Source: Bacillota bacterium
GTDB taxonomy: Bacteria; Bacillota; Clostridia; Christensenellales; Aristaeellaceae
Reading direction: 5' to 3'
Assembly (NCBI GenBank): GCA_023413135.1
Contig: JAEZQK010000005.1
Coordinates: 1-23,061, forward strand
DNA length: 23,061 nucleotides
The notes under the pieces were generated by a model. The model searched no databases and was not told the DNA's origin. It saw only the letters and a program-made list of their open reading frames with translations. This document shows, piece after piece, positions 15,081 through 23,061 of the stretch. The position numbers were made by a program, and so were the translations under genes. Each line of letters begins with the position of its first letter. Positions within the stretch are counted from its first letter, which is position 1.

Positions 15081-18000
15081 ATGGAAAACAAAAAATCCCG
15101 TAGAGTCATTTCCATCATCCTCACTGTTTTGATGTTATTGGATTTTGATTCTTCCGGCATTTTCATCAGGCCCGATTACACCAGGGCCGGTGAAGATGTA
15201 CCGGAACCTACTGTCGCGGCGGAAACAGTTCTTACCCAAGCGCCCGATAAAAGCCTGATACCTCTTCCTTCTCCTGAGCCGATAGAGGATCCTGCCATTT
15301 GGTTGCCACCTACTCCCTCCGTTGAACCGACAGATGCACCTTCTGACGAGCAGACGGATAAAACGGCGGACCAGATCCCGGCCTTTTTAATGGGTTATGC
15401 CAAGACAGCTACAGGTAATGTTCGTGTGTATACCGGTGAGCGCAGCGGAAAGATCCTGACACGTTTGCTTGTAGACTCTATTGTCTACGTTGACAGCCGG
15501 TTTATATATAAAAATGAAGAAAAAGAGTTTGACAGGTTGTCTGTTCACTTTGATACATCTTCTGGCATCCAACATGGATATATTGATTCAAACAAGCTGA
15601 TACCCCTTACCGAAAGGGGAGCGGCTGCTTTTGTGCAGCGCGGAAAAAGCCGTGGTTATGCTGTATACAATTCAGACAGTGAATTGCCCCTGTCTCCATT
15701 GGATGTAAATCTCCATATAGAAGAAACGGAAAAACCCACCGTCACGGAGGAACCTGTCACCACGGAAGAACCCGCTGTGACGGAGGAACCTGTCACCACG
15801 GAAGAGCCCGCTGACACGGAAGAACCCGCTGCTACGGAGGAACCCGTTGTGACGGAAGAACCTGTCGCCACGGAAGAACCCGCTGTGACGGAAGAACCCG
15901 CTGTGACGGAGGAGCCTGTTGCTACGGAAGAACCCGTTGCTACGGAAGAACCCATTGCTACGGAAGAACCCGTTGCTACGGAAGAACCCGCTGCAACGGA
16001 AGAGCCCGCTGCAACGGAAGAGCCCGTTGCTACGGAAGAACCCGTTGCTACGGAAGAACCCGCTGCAACGGAAGAGCCCTTTGCAACGGAAGAGCCCGTT
16101 GCAAAGGAAGAGCCCGCTGCAACGGAAGAGCCTGTTGCTACGGAAGAACCCGTTGCTACGGAAGAACCCGTTGCTACGGAAGAACCCGTTGCAACGGAAG
16201 AGCCCGCTGCAACGGAAGAGCCTGTTGCTACGGAAGAACCCGTTGCTACGGAAGAACCCGTTGCAACGGAAGAACCCGTTGCAACGGAAGAACCCGCTGC
16301 TACGGAAGTACCGTCAGATATATATCAGGCATCGATTGCTTTGGATGAGGATGGTAATGTAGAGATTTTCGCATTTGCTCCCGCGGGAACGATCATAAAA
16401 ATTTCTCTGGCGGGCGCCGTTGCCGAATTGGCCACTGACGCCAATGGAGTTCTAGCCCTTACGCTCAACAAAGCGATATTCAATCATGGTGATTTGATTT
16501 CTGTGGATGCTTTGGAAACCCAAGGCGAAACACAGCTGGCATCTGCATATGTTGCTTTCCAGGTTGAACAGAGTGGTTCACATACTTTGCTTCTGATGGA
16601 TGTGCAGCCTGGTCCTCTGGAGAATGACGCAGAAGAACCCGCTGCGACAGAAGAGCCCGCCGCAACGGAAGAGCCCGTCGCAACCGAAGAGCCCGCCGCA
16701 ACGGAAGAACCCGCCGCAACGGAAGAACCCGCCGCAACGGAAGAACCCGTCGCAACGGAAGAGCCTGCCGCAGCGGAAGAGCCTGTTGCTACGGAAGAAC
16801 CTGCCGCAACGGAAGAGCCTGCTGCAACGGAAGAACCTGCCGCAACGGAAGAACCCGCTGCTACGGAGGAACCCGCTGCAACGGATGAAATTATTCCGAC
16901 GGAAACGCCTGCTCCGACGCCTGAACCCCATACCCTGTATGCGGAGATTGTTGAACATCCCGCGTATCTCCAGGTACATATCAGCGCTACCTTTGGCTTG
17001 AACCAGCCGCAGGTTTCCGCCCTGCGTATCCTGCTGCCCGAAGGTATCGCTGTGGTGGATCCGGAAGGGAACACCGTAGCCCTGAATGATATGGCGATAT
17101 CGGAAGGCGAAACGGGCCTGTCCGCTGATTTTAATCTTGTATCCGAGCCCGGTGCTGCGCAGGAAAACCGCACCCTGGTCATGCAGCTCCTTACAGCTGA
17201 TCCTGAAAACGCGGAAAATACTATCGTGGCTCTGGAGAAGACACTTGAGCTGCCGGAAGTCCCGCAGGTAGTTGTTGCGACGCCTCATTTCCTGGAAGCC
17301 AGTATCGTTGGCGGCACCACGCTACTGCATGTGCGCGTGAGTTCCGTCTTCGGCTTGAACCAGCCTCCGGTCACCGTTTTACACGTGATCCTGCCGGAGG
17401 GTGTGGTCACGGTGAATCCGCAGGAGCAGAATGTTCCCTTGGCGGATGTACCGGTGGCCCCTGGCGCCCTGAGCGTGTTTGCGGATTATTTCCTCGTGGT
17501 AGAGCCCGGCACGGTGCTTAAGAGCCATGACATGGTCATGCAGCTGCTTACCCCCGATCCTAACAACGCGGAAAGCACCGTCGTAGCCCTGGAGCAGACG
17601 TTCACTCTGCCGGAGATCCCGGAGAAGAGGTATGCATCCGCCTCCATGGTGGTGACTGCCGGCAACGGCTACCTGGATGTGGAAAGCACCTCTGTCAGCG
17701 GCGCTTTAAAGAAGCTGGAGCAGAGCTTTGCCGGGACCGGAACGCCTGCCGGGGTAGTGACCATCGTTCTGAATTCCAATATTGGCTATGAAGACGCCGT
17801 TATCATGATACCGGGGAGCAGTGGAATCCAAACGCTGGCCATCGGTACCCGGGGCGGAGCCTCTTTCGCCCTGAATCAGGGGCAGGCCATCGTTTACACG
17901 CAGGGCATCCCCTTCGAGGCGGACAGGGAGCGGATTGCGCTCACATACGTTTGGGATAAACCCATGGATGCTTTCACCGGAGAATTCCTGATGCATTACC

Positions 18001-21000
18001 TGTTCTACATGGGAGCCAACAGAAATGTACAGGCAAGCGCCCTGGATTCGCTTACCGACGCCCAGTTGAGCAGCCTGAAGGAATATGGTTTGCCCCAGGT
18101 GGTTGCCTACTATTGGGCATCCCTGATGAGCGACCCGGTGAAGGCCGAAAAGGTGCGCAACACCTTGTTCGACCCCAACGAGGAGCTCAAGCAATTGAAT
18201 GTGGGCAAATTGCCGCCCCACATGAAGCTTGCCGGACTGCTGAGCAGTTCCAGCGGCGGCGGCATGCCTACGATTGAGGAACAGGCGGGGATTATCACCA
18301 ACAAGACGGTTTCCAACAACCTGACCGGTGATGATAACAATCCCCAGTGGCGGCTGACCTTGAGCGCTTATACCGAATCCGAGCTTATCAAGCCGGATCT
18401 GGATATTGTGCTGGTGCTGGACTTTTCCCAGAGCATGAATTACCGCCCCGATGAAAACTCCACCGGAACATCCAGCTACAGCGCCATTGCCGGCGCGAAC
18501 GCGCTTACCACGCAAAGGTATTATGTCAAGAATGGAAGCAATTCCACATATTACGAAGCAAGGTATGAAACGGACCCCGTTCAGGGTACCGCCTGGTATT
18601 ATTATACCAGTGGATCAAACAAGACAAAAATCAATCAGATATCCCCGGATACAAATGGTTCCAACAGCGACAACAATGATAGGCAGCTATATACGCAGAA
18701 TTCCCGTATATACCTGCTGAAGAACGCAGCCGCTAATTTTGTGCAGGAAGCCGCTACCAAATCCCCCACGTCAAAGATCGGCATCGTTACTTTCTCCCAG
18801 CAGAATACGCCCTATGCCACGATCAGAAGCAACTTGGTGGACGTTGGCGCAAACAAGAACTCTTTGGTCAACACGATCTATGGCCTGAGCACTGAATATG
18901 ACACGCGAACCAGCTCTGGCTTGAGCAGGGCGGGAGAAGTGTTGGGTCCCATCCCTGCGGGCGGACTCACCAGGCAAAGGATTGTTATCCTGTTTACGGA
19001 CGGCCTGCCGACCCGCGGCTCCGCCGAATATAATTCGGATGAAGCAGCTGCTGCAGTCTCCGCTGCCACTACCCTGCGGAATACTTATGGTGCAAAGGTT
19101 TACGCCATCGGCATGGTCGACACCCTGCCCGGCACGGATACCACCGGTGACAGAGGTACGGCCAAAGCATTTTTGAGGAATGTCGTGAATGTGGGCGGGG
19201 ATACTTCCCGCTTCTATTCCGTGGGTGCCGCCGGCAACCTGAACGCTATTTTTGACAACATCAGCCAGGAGATCGGACTGACGGTGTCCAATGCCGTTGT
19301 GCGGGACTATATCGATCCCCGCTTCAAGCTGGTGGAGGGGCAGTCTTTCCCGACGGGAGTCACCACGGGTTCTGAAAATGTGGTAATCAATGGTATCACT
19401 GTGACGCTGCAGTATGTACAGTGGCCCAAGTCGATGCTCTCCCCCATTACGGTAGTATTGGATGCCGCCGGCCATCCCACCAATTCCGGCGCGGACGCGT
19501 CCAAATACTTCAAGGGCACTCTCCTGATCGAGCCCAAGGATGACTTCCTGGGCGGCAATGACAACTTTACCAACTACAACGCCTTGACGGCAGTTTATAA
19601 CGGATCGGATTCCGTACCACCCTTCAGCGTGATCTGGAAGGGTTTCCCCGATCCGGTCGTGGATGTGAAACCCCGTGTAACGGTGGATCCGCTGACGCAG
19701 TATGTGCTGGCAGGCTCGCCCGTGCCCTTGACTGGCGAACAGGCTTATGACGCCATGTTCTTTGAACCTTACATCAACCCTGTCTATTACCTCCCCAGCC
19801 TTGGCGGTCCGCCGGCAACGGATTTGTATACGTATGAGTGGCTGAATGATCTTGGCCAGCCCGCTATGAGTACCGCGCCCTCCGGTACTGTAGGGGCAAC
19901 GCAAAGAGCCTTTACTTTGCGTGTCACCTACAACGCGCAGACGGTATATGGACAGGCCAATCCCGATTATGACGCGGATTATGGCCCCACCACGTCGAAT
20001 ACGGCGGTCTATACCGTCAAGCCCATCATTCCTGTTTTTGAAACCACGGAGAAAACGATCTTCAAGGGCGAGACCGTTTCTGCTGCCGGCGTGACCAATT
20101 TGACACAATGCATTTCCGTGCGGCTGCCGTCAAATACGGAACTGGGTTATACCCTTCCTGCTGATGCCCGGACTGCGCTGCAGGCAGCGCTGAATACCGC
20201 GCTGGCAAACGGGTCTATCACCTACACGGTCAGCACTGTTACAACACCGGATACGCTGCCAGACCCGCCCACCAATCCTGCCGCCTTTGGCACCTACGCG
20301 CCTTTGGAGACAACCACCGTGCATGCCGCGTCGCATATGGGCGGAATTACCCTGGACAGCGATGTCCCCGTGAAAATCAATGTTGTTACCGGCACGATCA
20401 AGATTATCAAAACTGTGACCGGGGATGACAATGGCAATGGCCAGGTCTTTACCTTCAATGTAAAAGGCCCCGGGCTGCCGGTCGATGGGCAGAATGTTTC
20501 CATAACGTATAATGCCTCCACTCCTTCTGCCAATGTGAAGGAAATCACCAGCCTGGGCAAGGGTGTCTACACGGTGACGGAAACCGGATCCGGTGACTTT
20601 GAACAGGTTGGCAGTGCGGCGGTAGTTCCCGCCACCGGCGATCTGGGTGACCGGAATGGAAGCCCATTCCTCGCCACCAAGACATTTACCTTCACCAATG
20701 AGCGGAACAATTACCCCTTGACGTTGTCTAAGGTGGAATTCAGCGCAGCGCAGGACTATACCTTTACAGTGTCCATCGGCGGTGTCACGCAGACGCCGGC
20801 CACAGTGCTGAAGGGCGGGCAATCTGTTACCCTCCAGGTGCCCAAGGGCGCCACCGTGAGTATTGCGGAAGCCGTGGTGGCAGATAGCCAGATTCAGGGG
20901 ATTACAGCCAAGAAGGCGGACAATACCAATATAACCACTGCCCCCATCACCAACGGGATATCCTTCACCATGCCGAATCAGGCGGCTACCGTGGTGTTCA

Positions 21001-21554
21001 CCAACCTGCGCACCACCAGCGTGACGGTACGGAAGGAATGGAACGACGGGAACAACCAGGACGGGCTGAGACCGTTAAGCATCCAGGTACAGCTGTATAA
21101 GGGCAGCGTGGCGGAAGCGAACAAGGTTGGCGCTGCGCAAACGGTGAGCGGGCCTGGCTGGAGCTACACCTGGACCAACCTGCCCAAGTATGACGGAAGC
21201 CAGACAGCGATCGCATACGTGGTAGATGAGGTATCGGTTCCCGGCGGCTACACCCGTACGATCACCGGAACGCAGGCAGCGGGATATACGATCACCAACA
21301 ACCATACGCCGGCAGTGACCAGCGTTACGGTACGGAAGGAATGGAACGACGGGAACAACCAGGATGGGCTGAGGCCATCAAGCATCCAGGTACAACTGTA
21401 TAAAGGCAGCGTGGCGGAAGCGAACAAGGTCGGTGCTGCGCAAACGCTGAGCGGACCGGGCTGGAGCTACACCTGGACCAACCTGCCCAAGTATGACGGA
21501 AGCCAGACAGCGATCGCATACGTAGTAGATGAGGTATTGGTACCCGGCGACTAA
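15081..21554 (+). CDS. Giant vWA / Cna-B adhesin-like surface protein, cut by an in-frame stop
   Basis: The 2157 visible residues describe a secreted cell-surface protein. Parts in order: signal peptide (KKSRR then VISIILTVLMLL, residues 5-22); SH3-like segment (about 104-178); first T-E-E-P-x-A stalk (216-413); small Ig-like domain; second stalk (517-600); two related beta-modules starting at 617 and 736; a vWA domain with full MIDAS (Asp 1114, Ser 1116, Ser 1118 in LDFSQS; Asp 1307 in FTDGLP); a pilin-like isopeptide domain; two prealbumin-like domains (about 1773-1977); then Cna-B repeats from 1980. This architecture recalls RrgA-type adhesins. The ATG at 15081 has AGGGG seven bases upstream; an in-frame ATG at 14997 lacks a ribosome site and a signal. 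TAA at 21552 interrupts the second Cna-B unit where the sister units encode Tyr; the frame continues open downstream. No LPxTG is reached within the window. Confidence 0.9.
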   Translation: MENKKSRRVISIILTVLMLLDFDSSGIFIRPDYTRAGEDVPEPTVAAETVLTQAPDKSLIPLPSPEPIEDPAIWLPPTPSVEPTDAPSDEQTDKTADQIPAFLMGYAKTATGNVRVYTGERSGKILTRLLVDSIVYVDSRFIYKNEEKEFDRLSVHFDTSSGIQHGYIDSNKLIPLTERGAAAFVQRGKSRGYAVYNSDSELPLSPLDVNLHIEETEKPTVTEEPVTTEEPAVTEEPVTTEEPADTEEPAATEEPVVTEEPVATEEPAVTEEPAVTEEPVATEEPVATEEPIATEEPVATEEPAATEEPAATEEPVATEEPVATEEPAATEEPFATEEPVAKEEPAATEEPVATEEPVATEEPVATEEPVATEEPAATEEPVATEEPVATEEPVATEEPVATEEPAATEVPSDIYQASIALDEDGNVEIFAFAPAGTIIKISLAGAVAELATDANGVLALTLNKAIFNHGDLISVDALETQGETQLASAYVAFQVEQSGSHTLLLMDVQPGPLENDAEEPAATEEPAATEEPVATEEPAATEEPAATEEPAATEEPVATEEPAAAEEPVATEEPAATEEPAATEEPAATEEPAATEEPAATDEIIPTETPAPTPEPHTLYAEIVEHPAYLQVHISATFGLNQPQVSALRILLPEGIAVVDPEGNTVALNDMAISEGETGLSADFNLVSEPGAAQENRTLVMQLLTADPENAENTIVALEKTLELPEVPQVVVATPHFLEASIVGGTTLLHVRVSSVFGLNQPPVTVLHVILPEGVVTVNPQEQNVPLADVPVAPGALSVFADYFLVVEPGTVLKSHDMVMQLLTPDPNNAESTVVALEQTFTLPEIPEKRYASASMVVTAGNGYLDVESTSVSGALKKLEQSFAGTGTPAGVVTIVLNSNIGYEDAVIMIPGSSGIQTLAIGTRGGASFALNQGQAIVYTQGIPFEADRERIALTYVWDKPMDAFTGEFLMHYLFYMGANRNVQASALDSLTDAQLSSLKEYGLPQVVAYYWASLMSDPVKAEKVRNTLFDPNEELKQLNVGKLPPHMKLAGLLSSSSGGGMPTIEEQAGIITNKTVSNNLTGDDNNPQWRLTLSAYTESELIKPDLDIVLVLDFSQSMNYRPDENSTGTSSYSAIAGANALTTQRYYVKNGSNSTYYEARYETDPVQGTAWYYYTSGSNKTKINQISPDTNGSNSDNNDRQLYTQNSRIYLLKNAAANFVQEAATKSPTSKIGIVTFSQQNTPYATIRSNLVDVGANKNSLVNTIYGLSTEYDTRTSSGLSRAGEVLGPIPAGGLTRQRIVILFTDGLPTRGSAEYNSDEAAAAVSAATTLRNTYGAKVYAIGMVDTLPGTDTTGDRGTAKAFLRNVVNVGGDTSRFYSVGAAGNLNAIFDNISQEIGLTVSNAVVRDYIDPRFKLVEGQSFPTGVTTGSENVVINGITVTLQYVQWPKSMLSPITVVLDAAGHPTNSGADASKYFKGTLLIEPKDDFLGGNDNFTNYNALTAVYNGSDSVPPFSVIWKGFPDPVVDVKPRVTVDPLTQYVLAGSPVPLTGEQAYDAMFFEPYINPVYYLPSLGGPPATDLYTYEWLNDLGQPAMSTAPSGTVGATQRAFTLRVTYNAQTVYGQANPDYDADYGPTTSNTAVYTVKPIIPVFETTEKTIFKGETVSAAGVTNLTQCISVRLPSNTELGYTLPADARTALQAALNTALANGSITYTVSTVTTPDTLPDPPTNPAAFGTYAPLETTTVHAASHMGGITLDSDVPVKINVVTGTIKIIKTVTGDDNGNGQVFTFNVKGPGLPVDGQNVSITYNASTPSANVKEITSLGKGVYTVTETGSGDFEQVGSAAVVPATGDLGDRNGSPFLATKTFTFTNERNNYPLTLSKVEFSAAQDYTFTVSIGGVTQTPATVLKGGQSVTLQVPKGATVSIAEAVVADSQIQGITAKKADNTNITTAPITNGISFTMPNQAATVVFTNLRTTSVTVRKEWNDGNNQDGLRPLSIQVQLYKGSVAEANKVGAAQTVSGPGWSYTWTNLPKYDGSQTAIAYVVDEVSVPGGYTRTITGTQAAGYTITNNHTPAVTSVTVRKEWNDGNNQDGLRPSSIQVQLYKGSVAEANKVGAAQTLSGPGWSYTWTNLPKYDGSQTAIAYVVDEVLVPGD
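15726..16319 (+). repeat. 18-bp tandem repeat tract 1 (T-E-E-P-x-A stalk)
   Basis: About 33 units of 18 bases encode the hexapeptide T-E-E-P-[AV]-[AVT]. First units vary more (TEKPTV, TEEPVT, TEEPAD); later ones are nearly uniform, with single variants such as KEEPAA, TEEPFA and TEEPIA. The peptide is strongly acidic and proline-rich, suited to an extended cell-wall spacer. Open frames on the opposite strand and in other frames here are by-products of the repeat. Confidence 0.95.
16629..16880 (+). repeat. 18-bp tandem repeat tract 2 (T-E-E-P-x-A stalk)
   Basis: Fourteen units of the same hexapeptide repeat as in tract 1, about 310 bases further on, mostly TEEPAA or TEEPVA with AEEP variants at the first and ninth units. 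It ends in TDEIIPTETPAPTPEP. Synonymous usage differs from tract 1: GCCGCAACG words dominate here, GTTGCTACG words there, so each tract seems to have been homogenised on its own. Confidence 0.93.
16929..17630 (+). repeat. Duplicated module of about 119 residues in the adhesin
   Basis: Two diverged copies start at residue 617 (HTLYAEIV) and residue 736 (HFLEASIV). Shared landmarks are FGLNQP, ILLPEG/VILPEG, VMQLLT.DP..AE.T.VALE.T and an ELPEVP/TLPEIP end. I do not recognise the domain; it looks like a beta-sandwich stalk module that arose by internal duplication. Confidence 0.75.
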
Positions 21555-21926
21555 ACCCGTACGATCACGGGAACGCAGGCGGCGGGATACACCATCACCA
21601 ACAACCATACGCCGGCAGTGACCAGCGTGACGGTACGGAAGGAATGGAACGATGGGAACAACCAGGATGGGCTGAGGCCGTCAAGCATCCAGGTACAGCT
21701 GTATAAGGGCAGCGTGGCGGAAGCGAACAAGGTCGGTGCTGCGCAAACGCTGAGCGGACCGGGATGGAATTACACCTGGAACAACCTGCCCAAGTATGAC
21801 GGAAGCCAGACGGCGATCGCATACGTGGTAGACGAGGTATCGCTTCCCGGCGACTACACCCGTACGATCACGGGAACGCAGGCAGCGGGATATACTATCA
21901 CCAACAACCATATGCCGGCAGTGACC
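21018..21926 (+). repeat. Three tandem 303-bp Cna-B units
   Basis: Units start at 21018, 21321 and 21624, each exactly 303 bases (101 residues) and nearly identical, differing mainly at synonymous sites. A fourth, diverged Cna-B-like domain follows from 21927. Each unit has the Lys in TVRKEWND, Glu in YVVDEV and Asn in YTITNNH expected to form the internal Lys-Asn isopeptide bond of Cna-B domains. The second unit carries TAA at 21552-21554 where units 1 and 3 have TAC (21249 and 21855). Confidence 0.95.
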
Positions 21927-23061
21927 AGCATCAGCGGGACGAAGGTATGGGTGGACGGCGGTAACGATTCCAATACGCGTCCAGCTATCGACTCTGTGGA
22001 TGATACAAGCGACGGCATCGCACTGACGCTGTACAAGACGGTTGCCGGTATTGGCCCCACTGCTACCGCTTATGTGCCCACATGGGTGGATAACGATGAC
22101 GATACCTGGACCTACACCTTTGCAGACCTGCCCATGTATGAGGGCGGCAGCCTTGTCATCTACAGCGTGGCAGAAACGGGCGTTCCGGCAAGCTATGTAC
22201 AAAGCGCCGGCCCTGATGGTGAAATTGTCAATACCCTGGTGAAAGACCTATCCATCACAAAGGCGATGGAAGGGGCGGCGTTGGATCCCGACGATGAATT
22301 TTCTTTCCTGGTTGAACTTGACGGTGTGCCCTATAACGGTGATTACACCATCGATGCAGCAGTTTTCAGCACCGATGATGGGATTATCACCCTCAAGGCA
22401 GGCGAAACGGCGATGATTGCCAGCCAGCCCTACAATACCGGTGTATCCGTCACGGAAACTGTGCCTGGCGGGTACAGGCTGGTGGATATCGCGGTTGCAA
22501 CTTCGGATGGCGCATTGACTCCTGTGAAGAATGGCGCAAGCGTTACCTTTGCGATACCCAGTAAAGATGTCGATATTACCTATACCAATACGAAGCTGAT
22601 ACCGCTGGTCATCAAAGCGGACAGCAACAGCAAGGTATACGATGGATTGGCGCTGACGGACAACGGGTATACCTATACCGGCGCTTTGACGGCGGGCCAT
22701 TATTTCGCAAGCGTCGATGTGTCCGGTACACAGACAAATGTAGGCAGCAGCGACAACGTGGCCAGTGCCGCGGTGATCAGGAATGCGGCCAATGAAGATG
22801 TCACATCCCATTACACCATCACGTACGAAAAAGGCGAACTGGAAGTAACAAAGCGGCCGGTAACCGTAACGGCGGACAGCAACAGCAAGGTGTACGACGG
22901 AACGGCGCTGACGGATGACGGATATACGCCCGGCGGCCTGGCCGGCGGGGACTATGTGGATGAGCTGACGATAACGGGCAGCCAGACGAACGTAGGCAAC
23001 AGTTCCAACGTGCCAAGCGGAGCCTTGATCCGGAATGCGGACGATGAGGATGTGACAGGCA
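21555..23061 (+). pseudogene. In-frame continuation of the surface protein beyond the stop (open at window end)
   Basis: Reading on in the same frame after the TAA gives about 502 codons without another stop, up to the edge. It encodes the rest of Cna-B unit 2, a complete unit 3, a diverged Cna-B-like domain (from 21927; TSISGTKVWVDGGNDSN), a further domain opening with LSITKAMEGAALDPDDEFSFLVELDG, then two MBG-type repeats about 255 bases apart (starting near 22617 and 22872) marked by ADSNSKVYDG. Coding quality is undiminished, so this was until recently one protein with the upstream part, or still is if the stop is an error. The first in-frame ATG is at 21912 but lacks a convincing ribosome site. 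Any sortase anchor would lie past the window. Confidence 0.8.
22617..23061 (+). repeat. MBG-type tandem repeats
   Basis: Two units of about 85 residues, the second cut by the window edge. Both carry ADSNSKVYDG, ALTD.GYT, a GT/GS-QTNVG motif and AAVIRNA/GALIRNA followed by (D)EDVT. The K-VYDGT signature is typical of MBG domains in large surface proteins of Bacillota. More units probably follow beyond the window. Confidence 0.8.

Noticed and set aside
15726..16319. CRISPR-like array
   Set aside because: The repeated units are directly adjacent 18-base coding repeats without spacers, and no cas gene is present.
15656..17288. Long minus-strand and other-frame reading frames across the stalk repeats (for example S-S-V-A-T-G or R-K-N-P-L-L repeats)
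   Set aside because: They are by-products of the 18-base coding repeat on the plus strand, have no ribosome sites and encode only monotonous peptides.
18771..20822. Long minus-strand reading frames (445 and 230 codons) opposite the vWA and pilin-like region
   Set aside because: The plus strand shows clear domain signatures; the minus-strand peptides match no motif and reflect GC-biased codon use.

Overview
The window looks like a chromosomal segment of a low-branching Gram-positive (Bacillota, class Clostridia). The reasons are the AddA-type helicase/nuclease, a Sir2/GH13/GlgP set of Firmicutes type, strong AGGAGG-like ribosome binding sites, sigma-A promoters, two parS sites matching the Bacillus consensus, and a giant vWA/Cna-B surface protein. 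The base composition is moderately GC-rich. The order (for example Christensenellales or Oscillospirales) cannot be fixed from sequence reading alone. The parS pair suggests the origin-proximal part of the chromosome.

Layout. Bases 1-5724 are on the minus strand: a gene fragment at the left edge, a Sir2 deacylase, a CBM34-GH13 neopullulanase/cyclomaltodextrinase-like enzyme and glycogen phosphorylase (glgP). The last two form a plausible intracellular alpha-glucan degradation pair. The 216-bp divergent gap between glgP and addA holds a promoter for each gene and two parS sites between them. From 5941 everything is on the plus strand: addA (no addB beside it), a PHP histidinol-phosphatase-like protein, an NPP-type phosphodiesterase, an MBL-fold hydrolase, a VOC/glyoxalase protein, then a small cluster (DUF1858 redox-disulfide protein, ferritin-like protein, ECF S component) closed by a good intrinsic terminator.

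Bases 14820-23061 belong to one very large secreted adhesin-like gene. It has a signal peptide, an SH3-like segment, two T-E-E-P-x-A stalks, a duplicated beta-module, a vWA domain with a complete MIDAS motif, a pilin-like isopeptide domain, tandem Cna-B repeats and MBG repeats. The reading frame is cut by an in-frame TAA inside the second of three nearly identical 303-bp Cna-B units. The same frame then stays open to the window end, so the gene is either a recent nonsense pseudogene, a truncated allele or a sequence error.

The most unusual structure is a two-hairpin intergenic repeat that occurs at the 3' ends of both glgP and addA, in the same orientation relative to the gene. In both cases the coding frame runs into the repeat, which supplies the stop codon and an identical C-terminal peptide, PRSRDKTP. 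No CRISPR array, rRNA, tRNA, transposase or phage gene was seen.
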